Numbered from the stretch's first letter, positions 43,647 to 54,043 are shown. The stretch: 64,000 nt of DNA from Stutzerimonas azotifigens DSM 17556 (GCF_000425625.1 NZ_AUDU01000039.1:1-64000), one strand, 5' to 3'. Numbers and translations: made by a program. The notes: generated by a model not told the origin, from the letters alone.

Positions 43647-44994
43647 CGCTGGATTCCTCCGGCAGCACGTGGGCGACGCTCAGCCGCGAGCGGGTGAAGT
43701 AGGTGCGGGCGGCCTGCTGGATGTCCTGTGGAGTCACCGCTTCCAGCGCGGAGAGCTCCTGGTCCATCAGCCGCCAGGACAGGCCGACCGCTTCCAGCCG
43801 GCCGATGGTGGTGGCCTGCTGGGTGATGGAGTCGCGCTCGAACACCAGCCCGGCGATCACCTGGGCGCGCACGCGCTCGAGCTCCGCCTCGCTCGGCGGC
43901 TCCTTCTGCAGGGCCTCGAGTTCGCGCCAGAGCGCCGCTTCGGCCTCGGCCAGCGTGTGCCCCTTCTGCACGTTGGGTGCGGCGCTGAGTACGAACAGGC
44001 TGTCGCCGCGGGTGTAGGCGTCGTACCAGGACGAGGCGCTGGTGACCAGCTCCTGGTCGCGCTCGAGCCGCGACGGCAGTCGCGCGCTGTAGCCGCCGTC
44101 GAGCAGCGCGCCGATCAGGCGCAGGGCATGGATCGGCGCGGGCTGCTCGAGGGTCGAGAGACTCGGCACGTTGAAGGCCATCAGCAGGCTCGGCAGCTGG
44201 GTCTTCAGGTGCAGGGTCAGGCGCCGCTCGCCCGGCTCCGCGAGTTCCAGCGGCTTTTTCGCCACCGGCACCGTACGCTTGGCGATCGGGCCGAAATAGC
44301 GTTCGGCCAGGGTGCGTACCTCGTCCACGCCGACGTCGCCGACCACCACCAGGGTCGCGTTGTTCGGTGCGTACCAGGCCTCGTACCAGGCGCGCAGCTC
44401 CTCGACGCTCATGCGCTGGAGGTCGGCCATCCAGCCGATGGTGGGAATGCGGTAGCTGCTGGCGGGGAAGGCCAGGGTCTGGAAGCGCTCGTAGGCCAGC
44501 GAGCTGGGCTTGTCGTCGGTGCGCAGCCGGCGCTCCTCCATGATCACCTGGATCTCCCGCTCGAACTCCTCCGGCGGCAGTCTGAGGCTGGCCATGCGGT
44601 CGGCCTCCAGCTCGAAGGCCACGGCCAGGCGGTCGCGTGCCAGCACCTGGTAGTAGGCGGTGTAGTCGTCGCTGGTGAAGGCGTTCTCCTCGGCGCCGAG
44701 TTCGCGCAGTATGCGCGAGGCCTCGCCGGGGCCGAGCTTGCGGCTGCCCTTGAACATCATGTGCTCGAGCGCGTGGGACAGCCCGGTCTGGCCGGGATGC
44801 TCGTAGCTCGAGCCGACCTTGTACCAGAGCTGCGAGACCACCACCGGGGCGCGGTGGTCCTCGCGCACGATCACCTTGAGGCCGTTGTCGAGGGTGAATT
44901 CGTGGGTGGGCTGCGGATCTGCCGCCCAGCTCCAGACGGGAAGGCACAGCAGTCCGAGCAGCAGGGCCGCGACAGGGCGGAGCGTGAGGGTCAT
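43639..44994 (-). CDS. M16 family zinc metallopeptidase, catalytic subunit
   Basis: A 451-residue exported M16 peptidase. The inverted zinc motif HALEH is followed by the downstream glutamate in ELGAEENAFTSDDYTAYYQ. Signal peptide LLLGLLCLPVWSWAADP. ATG 44994 (MTLTLRPVAAL) is chosen; the upstream frame to 45048 has no signal or site. Probably pairs with the following inactive homologue. First gene of the operon with that gene and rsmD, divergent from ftsY. Confidence 0.9.
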   Translation of the reverse strand: MTLTLRPVAALLLGLLCLPVWSWAADPQPTHEFTLDNGLKVIVREDHRAPVVVSQLWYKVGSSYEHPGQTGLSHALEHMMFKGSRKLGPGEASRILRELGAEENAFTSDDYTAYYQVLARDRLAVAFELEADRMASLRLPPEEFEREIQVIMEERRLRTDDKPSSLAYERFQTLAFPASSYRIPTIGWMADLQRMSVEELRAWYEAWYAPNNATLVVVGDVGVDEVRTLAERYFGPIAKRTVPVAKKPLELAEPGERRLTLHLKTQLPSLLMAFNVPSLSTLEQPAPIHALRLIGALLDGGYSARLPSRLERDQELVTSASSWYDAYTRGDSLFVLSAAPNVQKGHTLAEAEAALWRELEALQKEPPSEAELERVRAQVIAGLVFERDSITQQATTIGRLEAVGLSWRLMDQELSALEAVTPQDIQQAARTYFTRSRLSVAHVLPEESSDE

Positions 44995-45201
44995 AGTCGG
45001 TGCTCTTGCAGGGGGTGGGTCCCGCATCGGGCCGGGAACCCGGGCCATGGTACCGACGCACCGCAGCGAGTCAAAGCCGATGACGGGGCCGGGGATGCGG
45101 TGCCGGCCGGTTTAGCGCAGCCGGCGGGCGAGGTGCTAGGATACTCCACCGTCTGGCCGGTGCCCCGGCGCCGGCGTTCGCCTTTTGAGAATGACTTCTC
45201 C

Positions 45202-46497
45202 ATGTTTGGTTCCGACGACGACAAGAAGACGCCCGCCGAATCCGCTGAGAAAAAGGGCCTGTTCGGCTGGTTCCGCCGCAAGCCGCAGACGCCGGCCGCC
45301 GAACCGCCGGCCACCGAGCCGCTGGAAGACAGCCAGCCGTATGCCGAGAAACCCGACCGGCAGGCGGTCGAGGAACTGGTCGAGCCGACCGCGCCCGAAG
45401 AGCCGTCCCGTGCCGAGCTGCTCGCCGAACTGCAGCCGGTGCTCGAGCCGGCGCCGCAATCCGAGTCGGAACCGGAGCCCGAACCCGAGCCCGCCGACGA
45501 GCCGATCGAGGAGCCCACGCCCGAGCCCGCCCCGATCGAGGAGCCGGAAACACCGGAGCCGCCGGTCAAGGCCGGCTTCTTCGCCCGCCTGCGCCAGGGC
45601 CTGTCGAAGACCAGCGCCAGCCTCGGCGAGGGCATGGCCAGCCTGTTTCTCGGCAAGAAGGCCATCGACGACGAACTGCTCGAAGAGATCGAGACGCGCC
45701 TGCTGATGGCCGACGTCGGCGTCGAGGCCACCGCGGTCATCCTGCAGAACCTCACCCGCCGCGTCGCGCGCAAGGAGCTGAACGACAGCGGCGCGCTATA
45801 CAAGGCGCTGCAGGAAGAGCTCGCCGGCCTGCTGCGGCCGGTCGAGCAGCCGCTGCAGGTCGATGCCGGACGCCAGCCCTACGTGATCCTGGTGGTCGGC
45901 GTGAACGGCGTCGGCAAGACCACCACCATCGGCAAGCTGGCCAAGAAGCTGCAGCGCGACGGCAAGAAGGTCATGCTCGCCGCCGGCGATACCTTTCGCG
46001 CCGCGGCGGTCGAGCAGCTGCAGGTGTGGGGCGAGCGCAACGCCATCCCGGTGATCGCCCAGCACACCGGCGCCGACTCCGCCTCGGTGATCTTCGACGC
46101 CGTGCAGGCGGCCAAGGCGCGCGGCATCGACGTGCTGATCGCCGACACCGCCGGGCGCCTGCACACCAAGGACAACCTCATGGAGGAGCTGAAGAAGGTC
46201 CGCCGGGTGATCGGCAAGCTCGACGAGACGGCGCCGCACGAGGTGCTGCTGGTGCTCGACGCCGGCACCGGGCAGAACGCCATCAGCCAGACCAAGCAGT
46301 TCAACCAGGCCGTGGCGCTCACCGGGCTGGCGCTGACCAAGCTCGACGGCACGGCCAAGGGCGGGGTGATCTTCGCGCTGGCCAAGCAGTTCGGCATCCC
46401 GATCCGCTTCATCGGCGTCGGCGAGGCCATCGACGACCTGCGCACCTTCGAGGCCGATGCCTTCGTCCAGGCCCTGTTCACGGAAAAAGGGGCCTGA
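45202..46497 (+). CDS. ftsY: Signal recognition particle receptor
   Basis: Receives SRP-ribosome complexes at the inner membrane. 431 residues: an acidic, proline-rich A domain (about 1-125, PEPEPEP-type repeats), an N domain, and a GTPase with Walker A VVGVNGVGKTTT (232-243), DTAGR and TKLDGTAKGG. The long acidic A domain resembles other gammaproteobacterial FtsY. A TAGGAT box with upstream TGC (about 45134-45142) is a plausible extended -10 promoter element. Runs into ftsE and ftsX. Confidence 0.97.
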   Translation: MFGSDDDKKTPAESAEKKGLFGWFRRKPQTPAAEPPATEPLEDSQPYAEKPDRQAVEELVEPTAPEEPSRAELLAELQPVLEPAPQSESEPEPEPEPADEPIEEPTPEPAPIEEPETPEPPVKAGFFARLRQGLSKTSASLGEGMASLFLGKKAIDDELLEEIETRLLMADVGVEATAVILQNLTRRVARKELNDSGALYKALQEELAGLLRPVEQPLQVDAGRQPYVILVVGVNGVGKTTTIGKLAKKLQRDGKKVMLAAGDTFRAAAVEQLQVWGERNAIPVIAQHTGADSASVIFDAVQAAKARGIDVLIADTAGRLHTKDNLMEELKKVRRVIGKLDETAPHEVLLVLDAGTGQNAISQTKQFNQAVALTGLALTKLDGTAKGGVIFALAKQFGIPIRFIGVGEAIDDLRTFEADAFVQALFTEKGA

Positions 46498-46501
46498 CCG
46501 G

Positions 46502-47170
46502 GTGATCCGTTTCGAGCAGGTCGCCAAGCGCTATCCCAACGGTCACGTCGGGCTGCACGAGCTGTCGTTCCACGTGCGGCGTGGCGAGTTCCTCTTCGTC
46601 ACCGGCCATTCCGGCGCCGGCAAGAGCACCCTGCTGCGGCTGCTGCTGGCGATGGAACGGCCCACCGGCGGCAAGCTGCTGCTCGCCGGGCAGGACCTGG
46701 CGCGCATCTCCACCGCGCAGATTCCCTTCCTGCGCCGGCAGATCGGCGTGGTGTTCCAGAACCACCAGCTGCTGTTCGACCGCACGGTGTTCGACAACGT
46801 CGCGCTGCCGCTGCAGATCCTCGGGATGGGCAAGCGCGAGATCGGCCAGCGGGTGATGACCGCGCTCGAGCGCGTCAGCCTCAAGGACAAGGCGCTGCAG
46901 TTTCCCGCCGACCTGTCCACCGGCCAGCAGCAGCGGGTCGGCATCGCCCGCGCGGTGGTGCACCAGCCGGCCCTGCTGCTGGCCGACGAGCCGACTGGCA
47001 ACCTCGATCCGCGCCTGGCGGCCGAGATCATGGCGGTGTTCGAAGACATCAACAAACTGGGTACCACGGTATTGATCGCGAGCCACGACCTGGCGCTGAT
47101 CGCCCGCATGCGCCACCGCATGCTGACCTTGCAGCGCGGACGCCTGATCGGCGACGGGGAGGCCGGCTGA
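46502..47170 (+). CDS. ftsE: Cell division ABC transporter-like ATPase FtsE
   Basis: ATPase partner of FtsX, recruiting and activating peptidoglycan hydrolases at the septum. From GTG 46502 the protein has 222 residues, as in E. coli: MIRFEQVAKRYPNG, Walker A GHSGAGKST at 35-43, LSTGQQQRVGIARA and Walker B LLADEPTGNLD. The ATG at 46457 lies within ftsY and is not supported. Four bases separate it from ftsY. Confidence 0.97.
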   Translation: MIRFEQVAKRYPNGHVGLHELSFHVRRGEFLFVTGHSGAGKSTLLRLLLAMERPTGGKLLLAGQDLARISTAQIPFLRRQIGVVFQNHQLLFDRTVFDNVALPLQILGMGKREIGQRVMTALERVSLKDKALQFPADLSTGQQQRVGIARAVVHQPALLLADEPTGNLDPRLAAEIMAVFEDINKLGTTVLIASHDLALIARMRHRMLTLQRGRLIGDGEAG

Positions 47171-48180
47171 TGTCGGCGGCCCAGACCCCCGAGAGCAAGC
47201 CCGCCGAACGCGTCGGCGGCAGCGGCAAGGGGCCGCGCCCGCAGAGCGACGAACCGGAATTCAAGGCGCTGTTCCACGCCTGGCTGGAGAGCCACCGGGC
47301 GAGCCTGGTGGACAGCCTGATGCGCCTGGGCAAGCAGCCGATCGGCAGCTTCTTCACCTGCCTGGTGATGGCGGTGGCCCTGAGCCTGCCCATGGGCCTG
47401 GCGCTGCTGCTGGACAACGTCGAGCGGCTCGGCGGCTCCTGGCAGCGCGCGGCGCAGATCTCGCTGTTCCTGCAGCTGGACGTCGACGACCAGCGTGGGC
47501 AGGCGTTGCGCGACCGGATTTCGGAAATGCCGGAGGTCGCCGAGGCCAGCTGGATCAGCCGCGACCAGGCGCTGGAGGAATTCCAGCAGCTGTCGGGCCT
47601 GGGCGAGGCGCTGCGAGAGCTGCCGGAGAACCCGCTGCCCGGCGTGGTCCTGGTGACGCCGCACGAGGTCGACAAGGCCAAGCTCGAGACGCTGCGCCAG
47701 ACGCTGGCCGAGCTGCCAGGCGTGCAGCAGGCGCAGCTGGACCTGCTGTGGGTGGAGCGGCTGAGCGCCATCCTCAGGCTCGGCGACCGCTTCGTCTTCG
47801 GCCTGACGCTGCTGCTGGTGGCCACGCTGCTGCTGGTGATCGGCAATACCATCCGCCTGCACATCGAGAACCGCCGTACCGAGATCGAGGTGGTCAAGCT
47901 GGTCGGCGGCACCGACGGCTACGTGCGCCGGCCGTTCCTCTACATGGGGGCGCTCTACGGCCTTGGCGCCGGCCTGCTGGCCTGGCTGCTGCTGGCCTTC
48001 GGGCTCGACTGGCTGAACGAGGCGGTGGTGCGCCTGGCCGGCCTCTACGGCAGCGATTTCGCCCTGGCCGGGGTGCCGGCCGACGATGGCTTCTCGCTGG
48101 TGCTGGGTGCGGTCCTGCTCGGTTACATCGGCGCCTGGCTGGCCGTCGCGCGCCATCTCAACGAGCTCGCTCCTCGCTGA
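47170..48180 (+). CDS. ftsX: Cell division protein FtsX
   Basis: Membrane partner of FtsE with a soluble periplasmic loop after helix 1 that binds EnvC-type activators, and three C-terminal helices. 336 residues; the first helix is near 62-80 (FFTCLVMAVALSLPMGLALL). The ATG overlaps the ftsE stop by one base (TGATG). N-terminal extension of about 50 mostly polar residues is longer than in E. coli. Confidence 0.95.
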   Translation: MSAAQTPESKPAERVGGSGKGPRPQSDEPEFKALFHAWLESHRASLVDSLMRLGKQPIGSFFTCLVMAVALSLPMGLALLLDNVERLGGSWQRAAQISLFLQLDVDDQRGQALRDRISEMPEVAEASWISRDQALEEFQQLSGLGEALRELPENPLPGVVLVTPHEVDKAKLETLRQTLAELPGVQQAQLDLLWVERLSAILRLGDRFVFGLTLLLVATLLLVIGNTIRLHIENRRTEIEVVKLVGGTDGYVRRPFLYMGALYGLGAGLLAWLLLAFGLDWLNEAVVRLAGLYGSDFALAGVPADDGFSLVLGAVLLGYIGAWLAVARHLNELAPR

Positions 48181-48235
48181 TAAGCTGCTGATGACAAAAG
48201 GATTTCAGTGTGTGTCAGGGAACTTTTCCACAGGC

Positions 48236-48263
48236 TTGCAGTCGGATCGGGCAATGTTAAACT
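48236..48263 (+). promoter_or_regulatory. rpoH promoter
   Basis: TTGCAG (48236-48241), 16 bp, TAAACT (48258-48263), 28 bp before ATG 48292, with GGAGG between. A sigma70-type promoter by sequence. Additional heat-responsive starts known for rpoH elsewhere were not identified. Confidence 0.55.
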
Positions 48264-48291
48264 TCAGCGGTTCACGAGTAGGAGGATCGCT

Positions 48292-49146
<855 letters not shown>

Positions 49147-49173
49147 TCGCCATCTATCCGGGACAAGCAAGAA

Positions 49174-49205
49174 AGCCGCAACGGAAAGCCGTTGCGGCTT
49201 TTTTC
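49174..49205 (+). terminator. rpoH terminator
   Basis: AGCCGCAACGG and CCGTTGCGGCT form a perfect 11-bp stem with an AAAG loop region, followed by a T-run (49199-49204). Clear rho-independent terminator 28 bp after the stop. Confidence 0.95.
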
Positions 49206-49539
49206 ATTGGCTCGAGGTAAAAGCTCCTTTTGCCAATTCCCGACCTTCGAGCGATCCTTCGCTCGAAGATGCGCATGGCGCACCCCTATTGGCTGCGCCT
49301 GCTTTCCACCAAGGGTGGGATCGACACCCCGTCCCCGTCAGGAGGGAAGTCCGGCCGCGTAGCGGGCGGACCCGGATGCCGGGGTGCGCCTTCTCTTGCT
49401 TACTTTTCTTTGCGCAAACAAAGAAAAGTGAGGCGCCGTGCAAGGCGCAATCTGTAGTCCGGGTCGAGGAAAGCGCGGCGAGCCCTCCGCTAACGGCGGG
49501 GCCGCCTTCTTGCCGATCCATGGCCAGGCGTCTGATGCA
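49206..49539. repeat. Palindrome-rich intergenic region between rpoH and mtgA
   Basis: Convergent gap of about 330 bp after the rpoH terminator, no credible gene. It has two perfect inverted repeats: CTTCGAGCGA/TCGCTCGAAG (49245-49268) and ACTTTTCTTTG/CAAAGAAAAGT (49402-49429, loop CGCAAA). The text around the second (ending GAGGCGCCGTGCAAGGCGC) resembles an intergenic repeat I have seen in several proteobacterial genomes. It may end mtgA transcripts arriving from the right. Confidence 0.7.
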
Positions 49540-50289
49540 TCACTGCCCGCTGGTCCGCCCCGACTGCAGCCGAGCCAGGTAGTGACTCCCCCCGAGCTGC
49601 TGCATCTGCCGGCGAATCCAGGCCGCGCGCTGTTGTACGTAGCTGCTGGGCCGCCCGGCGCTCCACTCTCGCGGGTTCGGCAGCACGGCCGCGAGCTGGC
49701 TGGCCTGGCGGGTGGAAAGGTAGGGCGCGCCCACGTCGAAATGATGCCGGGCCGCGGCCTCGGCGCCGAAGACGCCGGTGCCCCATTCGACGCTGTTGAG
49801 GTACACCTCGAGGATCCGTTGCTTCGGCCAGAACAGCTCGATCAGCCCGGTGAACCAGACCTCCAGCCCCTTGCGCAGCCAGCTGCGGTCGGACCAGAGG
49901 AACAGGTTCTTCGCCACCTGCTGGCTCAGCGTGCTGGCGCCGCGCAGCGAGCCGCCGCGCTCGTTGTGCGCGAAGGCGGCGCGGATGGCGGCGACGTCGA
50001 AGCCCCAGTGATCGGCGAACTTCTGGTCCTCGGCGGCGATCACCGCCATCTTCAGGGCGTCCGGCAGTTCCTTCCAGGGTCGCCAGTCGCGCTGCAGGTC
50101 GATCGGCTCGCCGCCGATCCAGGATTCGATCTTGCGCTCGACCATCATCGCGGTGAAGGGCGGCGGCACCCAGCGCAGCGCCAGCACCAGCAGCGCCGAG
50201 CCGGCGGCGAGCAGGAGCAGCAGCTTGAACAGGCGACGAATCAGGGAACGCAGCATCTCGGCTTGGTCGGGCGGGGTCGAGGCGGCCAT
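49540..50289 (-). CDS. mtgA: Monofunctional biosynthetic peptidoglycan transglycosylase
   Basis: GT51 glycan-strand polymerase anchored in the inner membrane. 249 residues: one N-terminal helix (LFKLLLLLAAGSALLVLAL), catalytic Glu in AAEDQKFADHWGFD, the GASTLSQQVAKNLFLW donor-site motif and EVYLNSVEWG. No transpeptidase domain, hence MtgA rather than a class A PBP. A second Met at residue 12 could be the true start. Divergent from the DUF423 gene. Confidence 0.95.
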   Translation of the reverse strand: MAASTPPDQAEMLRSLIRRLFKLLLLLAAGSALLVLALRWVPPPFTAMMVERKIESWIGGEPIDLQRDWRPWKELPDALKMAVIAAEDQKFADHWGFDVAAIRAAFAHNERGGSLRGASTLSQQVAKNLFLWSDRSWLRKGLEVWFTGLIELFWPKQRILEVYLNSVEWGTGVFGAEAAARHHFDVGAPYLSTRQASQLAAVLPNPREWSAGRPSSYVQQRAAWIRRQMQQLGGSHYLARLQSGRTSGQ

Positions 50290-50327
50290 TATAGGGAGCC
50301 AACTCTCCGATACGACCAGGGGTTTCC

Positions 50328-50699
50328 ATGTTTCGTGCCTTTCTGCTGCTCTCGGCCTTCTTCGGTTTGACCGGTGTCGCCCTCGGCGCCTTCGCCGCCC
50401 ACGGGCTGAGGGCGCGCCTGAGCGCCGAGTACCTGGCGGTGTTCCAGACCGGCGTGCTCTACCAGTTGGTGCACACGCTGGCCCTGTTCGGCGTCGCGCT
50501 GCTCGCCCTGCACCTGCCGGGCCGCCTGGTGGCCGCCGCCGGGAGCCTGTTCGCGCTGGGCATCCTGCTGTTCTCCGGCAGCCTGTACGTGCTGACCCTG
50601 ACCGGCCTTGGCAAGCTCGGCATGATCACGCCGCTCGGCGGCGTTTGCTTCATGGCCGGCTGGCTATGCCTCATGCTGTTGGCCTTGCGGCTCGGCTGA
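50328..50699 (+). CDS. DUF423 membrane protein (YgdD-like)
   Basis: A 123-residue protein with four hydrophobic segments and the DUF423 N-terminal motif GVALGAFAAHGLRARLS. Found next to thiamine or peptidoglycan genes in pseudomonads. Function unknown. Confidence 0.88.
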   Translation: MFRAFLLLSAFFGLTGVALGAFAAHGLRARLSAEYLAVFQTGVLYQLVHTLALFGVALLALHLPGRLVAAAGSLFALGILLFSGSLYVLTLTGLGKLGMITPLGGVCFMAGWLCLMLLALRLG

Positions 50700-50712
50700 G
50701 ACAGCTCGCCGC

Positions 50713-50741
50713 TTGGTCGCTGCCCACGATCGGGCTAGAAT
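50713..50741 (+). promoter_or_regulatory. thiS promoter
   Basis: TTGGTC (50713-50718), 17-bp spacer, TAGAAT (50736-50741), 31 bp before thiS. No TPP-riboswitch core is apparent in this short leader. Confidence 0.6.
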
Positions 50742-50771
50742 GCCGACCCCTCAAAAGAGGCGTGGTTTTGT

Positions 50772-50972
50772 ATGCAAATCCAGCTCAACGGTGAACCTTT
50801 CGAAGTGCCCGGCGGGTCGACCGTGGCCGACCTGCTGCAACGCCTCGAACTGACCGGCCGCCGCGTCGCGGTGGAATTGAACCTCGACATCGTGCCCCGC
50901 AGCCAGCATGCCGACACGGCGCTGCGCGAGGGCGACAAGGTCGAGGTCGTGCACGCGATCGGCGGCGGCTAG
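50772..50972 (+). CDS. thiS: Sulfur carrier protein ThiS
   Basis: A 66-residue ubiquitin-fold protein carrying thiocarboxylate sulfur for the thiazole ring of thiamine. Ends in the required di-glycine (IGGG). [13 protein letters not shown] is the usual start. First gene of thiS-thiG. Confidence 0.95.
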   Translation: MQIQLNGEPFEVPGGSTVADLLQRLELTGRRVAVELNLDIVPRSQHADTALREGDKVEVVHAIGGG

Positions 50973-51033
50973 CCCGGTCGCCCGGCGCCCTGCACGCCGA
51001 TCCCGTCCCGTACTGATCCACGAGGTAGCACCC

Positions 51034-51828
51034 ATGAGCCCAGCTCCGAGCGACAAGCCCTTCACCCTGGCCGGCCGTACCTATCAGTCGCGGCTGCTGG
51101 TCGGCACCGGCAAGTACAAGGACCTCGACGAGACGCGCGACGCCATCGAGGCCTCCGGCGCGGAGATCGTCACCGTGGCGGTCCGGCGTACCAACATCGG
51201 GCAGAACCCGGGCGAGCCGAACCTGCTCGACGTGATCTCGCCGGAGCGCTACACCATCCTGCCCAACACCGCCGGCTGCTACGACGCCGCCGAAGCGGTG
51301 CGCACCTGCCGCCTGGCCCGCGAGCTGCTGGACGGCCACAAGCTGGTCAAGCTCGAGGTGCTGGCCGACCAGAAGACCCTGTTCCCCAACGTGATCGAGA
51401 CCCTCAAGGCCGCCGAGACGCTGGTCAGGGACGGCTTCGACGTCATGGTCTACACCAGCGACGACCCCATCATCGCCCGCCAGTTGGCGGAGATGGGCTG
51501 CATCGCGGTGATGCCGCTGGCCGGCCTGATCGGCACCGGGCTGGGAATCTGCAACCCGTACAACCTGCGCATCATCCTCGAGGAAGCGACCGTGCCGGTG
51601 CTGGTCGATGCCGGCGTCGGCACCGCCTCGGACGCCACCATCGCCATGGAACTGGGCTGCGAGGCGGTGCTGATGAACAGCGCCATCGCCCATGCGCAGA
51701 ATCCGGTGCTGATGGCTCGCGCCATGAAGCACGCGATCGAGGCCGGGCGTCTGGCCTACCTCGCCGGTCGCATGCCGAAGAAGCTGTATGCCAGCGCCTC
51801 CTCGCCGATGGACGGGCTGGTCCGCTGA
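51034..51828 (+). CDS. thiG: Thiazole synthase
   Basis: Forms thiazole phosphate from deoxyxylulose phosphate, dehydroglycine or iminoacetate, and ThiS thiocarboxylate. 264 residues of TIM-barrel type; Schiff-base Lys106 is in LVKLEVLAD, and [17 protein letters not shown] and [13 protein letters not shown] are conserved. ATG 51034 has GAGG upstream. 61 bp after thiS; trmB follows. Confidence 0.97.
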   Translation: MSPAPSDKPFTLAGRTYQSRLLVGTGKYKDLDETRDAIEASGAEIVTVAVRRTNIGQNPGEPNLLDVISPERYTILPNTAGCYDAAEAVRTCRLARELLDGHKLVKLEVLADQKTLFPNVIETLKAAETLVRDGFDVMVYTSDDPIIARQLAEMGCIAVMPLAGLIGTGLGICNPYNLRIILEEATVPVLVDAGVGTASDATIAMELGCEAVLMNSAIAHAQNPVLMARAMKHAIEAGRLAYLAGRMPKKLYASASSPMDGLVR

Positions 51829-51874
51829 ACCCGGCGCCCGCCGGCGCCTCTCCCCATACTGCAGTCAGGACAAC

Positions 51875-52588
51875 ATGAGTCAGAACCCCGAGAGCGCCGA
51901 TCGCGCCGCCCCGCGCCTGCGTACCATCAAGAGTTTCGTGATGCGCGCCGGGCGCATGACCGAAGGGCAGCAGCGCGGGCTCGAGCAGGGCTGGCCGCGC
52001 TTCGGCCTGGAGCTGGGCGACGGCCTGCGCGATTTCGACCAGGTGTTCGGCCGCCAGGCGCCGCGCACCTTCGAGATCGGTTTCGGCATGGGCCATTCCC
52101 TGCTGGAGATGGCGGCGGCCGCGCCGGAACAGGACTTCATCGGCGTCGAGGTGCACAGGCCCGGCGTCGGCGCGCTGTTGTCCGGACTGCTGTCACAGAA
52201 TCTGCACAACGTCCGCGTCTATAGTTGCGACGCGCTCGAGGTCCTGCGCGATTGCGTGGCGGACGCGAGCCTCGATCGGGTGCTGCTGTTCTTCCCCGAT
52301 CCCTGGCACAAGAGCCGTCACCACAAGCGACGCATCGTCCAGCCGGCCTTCGCCGAGCTGGTCCGGCAGAAGCTGCGGATCGGCGGCGTGCTGCACATGG
52401 CGACCGATTGGGAGCCTTACGCGCAGCACATGCTGGACGTCATGAATGCGGTGCCCGGGTATCGCAACCTCGCCGGCGGGCAGGGCTTCGTGCCTCGCCC
52501 CGAAGAGCGCCCGATCACCAAGTTCGAGCGCCGCGGCGAACGCCTGGGTCATGGCGTCTGGGATCTGAAGTTCCAGCGCTCCGACTGA
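51875..52588 (+). CDS. trmB: tRNA (guanine46-N7)-methyltransferase
   Basis: A 237-residue enzyme with the SAM-binding [14 protein letters not shown] and the [14 protein letters not shown] motif characteristic of TrmB. ATG 51875 (MSQNPES) has CAGGA upstream. Third gene of the thiS-thiG-trmB run, the order also seen in other pseudomonads. Confidence 0.96.
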   Translation: MSQNPESADRAAPRLRTIKSFVMRAGRMTEGQQRGLEQGWPRFGLELGDGLRDFDQVFGRQAPRTFEIGFGMGHSLLEMAAAAPEQDFIGVEVHRPGVGALLSGLLSQNLHNVRVYSCDALEVLRDCVADASLDRVLLFFPDPWHKSRHHKRRIVQPAFAELVRQKLRIGGVLHMATDWEPYAQHMLDVMNAVPGYRNLAGGQGFVPRPEERPITKFERRGERLGHGVWDLKFQRSD

Positions 52589-52677
52589 GAAAAAGCCAGA
52601 AACAGAGCCACCACACAAGCGCGGGCCGACCCGGTCCCAGGCGCCCGCACGCCTGCGGTGCCTTCAAGGAGAAATGG

Positions 52678-54012
52678 ATGTACAGGACGATCGGTGTATT
52701 GCTGTTGGCAGCCGTGGCTGCGCAGGCTCAGGCCGGGCTGGACGAGGCCCGGGCGGCGCGTCTGGGAAGCGACCTGACGCCGCTGGGGGCGGAACGGGCG
52801 GGTAATGCGACGGGCACCATCCCGGCATGGAGCGGTGGCGTACAGCCGCCGCTCGGCTATCGGCCGGGCGTGCACCATCCCGACCCGTTCGCCAACGACC
52901 CCATGCTCTACCGCGTGGACCGGAACAGCCTGGCCCAGTATTCCGCCCTGCTGCCGGATGGCCTGAAGGCGCTGCTGGAGAAGCATCCCGACTACTACCT
53001 GAGGGTGTTCCCGACCCGCCGCAGCGCCGCCGCCCCGGAGCGCATCTACCAGGCGACCCGGCGCAACGCCACCGGCGCCGAGCTGATCGCCAACGGCAAC
53101 GGCATCCGCGGCGCCTCCGCCGGCATTCCCTTCCCGATCCCGCAGAGCGGGCTGGAAGTGATCTGGAACCACATCCTCCACTACCGGGGCGAGCAGACGC
53201 ACATCGTCAACAGCCAGGCGGTGGTCATCGGCGGTAAGCCGACGTACATCACCCGTGATCGCCATATCTTCTACGTTTACAACCGCGAGGGCGTGACCCA
53301 GGAGGACCTGAACAACACCCTGCTGTACTACAAGTACAGGGTCACCGCGCCGTCCAGGCTGTCCGGCACCGCGCTGGTGGTGGAGGACACCCTCGACCAG
53401 GTGCTCTCGACCCGCAAGGCCTGGCGCTACAGCCCGGACGACCGGCGCGTGCGGCGCATGCCGTCGCTGGCCTACGAGTCGCTGCAGCCGGACACCAGCG
53501 GCCTGGCCACCGCGGACGTGGTCGACGTCTACAACGGCGCCCCGGACCGCTACGAATGGAACCTGCTGGGCAAGCGCGAGATGCTGGTGCCTTACAACAG
53601 TTATGCGGTGCACCAGAAGGGCATCCCTTACGAGACCATCGTCCGGCCGCAGACGCTCAACCCCGAGCTGCTGCGCTACGAGCTGCACCGCGTCTGGGTC
53701 GTCGACGCGGACCTGCGGGTCAGCTTCAACCACCCGTACCACAAGCGCCGCTTCTACATCGACGAGGACAGCTGGCAGATCCTCGCGGTCGATCTCTACA
53801 ACGGCAGGGGCGAACTGGTGGGGCTGCAGGAAAGCCATCCGATCAGCTACTACGAGGTGCCGATGTTCAACAGCACCCTGGAGACGCTGTACGACTTCAA
53901 GGGCGGCAACTACTTCGTCGACGGGCTGGACAACAACGAGCCGATGTACGATTTCGACGTCCGGCTGACGCCGCGCGACTTCACCCCGCAGGCCCTGCGT
54001 CGGGGGAACTGA
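52678..54012 (+). CDS. DUF1329 exported protein
   Basis: A 444-residue exported protein with a signal peptide (VLLLAAVAAQAQA) and the DUF1329 fold, predicted beta-rich and LolB-like. AAGGAG six bases before ATG 52678 fixes the start. Pseudomonads often pair DUF1329 genes with DUF1302 outer-membrane proteins; no partner is adjacent here. Links to outer-membrane lipid or siderophore/virulence functions have been proposed for relatives, unproven here. Confidence 0.85.
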   Translation: MYRTIGVLLLAAVAAQAQAGLDEARAARLGSDLTPLGAERAGNATGTIPAWSGGVQPPLGYRPGVHHPDPFANDPMLYRVDRNSLAQYSALLPDGLKALLEKHPDYYLRVFPTRRSAAAPERIYQATRRNATGAELIANGNGIRGASAGIPFPIPQSGLEVIWNHILHYRGEQTHIVNSQAVVIGGKPTYITRDRHIFYVYNREGVTQEDLNNTLLYYKYRVTAPSRLSGTALVVEDTLDQVLSTRKAWRYSPDDRRVRRMPSLAYESLQPDTSGLATADVVDVYNGAPDRYEWNLLGKREMLVPYNSYAVHQKGIPYETIVRPQTLNPELLRYELHRVWVVDADLRVSFNHPYHKRRFYIDEDSWQILAVDLYNGRGELVGLQESHPISYYEVPMFNSTLETLYDFKGGNYFVDGLDNNEPMYDFDVRLTPRDFTPQALRRGN

Positions 54013-54043
54013 GTCGTTCGCCAGGCCGGCGGGTCCGGGGAAT

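Noticed and set aside
43471-46497. A 1008-codon plus-strand frame reading through the M16 region into ftsY
   Set aside because: Only the part from ATG 45202 is FtsY; the upstream 577 codons are antisense of the M16 gene.
50700-50771. TPP riboswitch before thiS
   Set aside because: The leader is about 30 nt after the putative promoter and lacks the CUGAGA core; in Pseudomonas this switch is normally in front of thiC.
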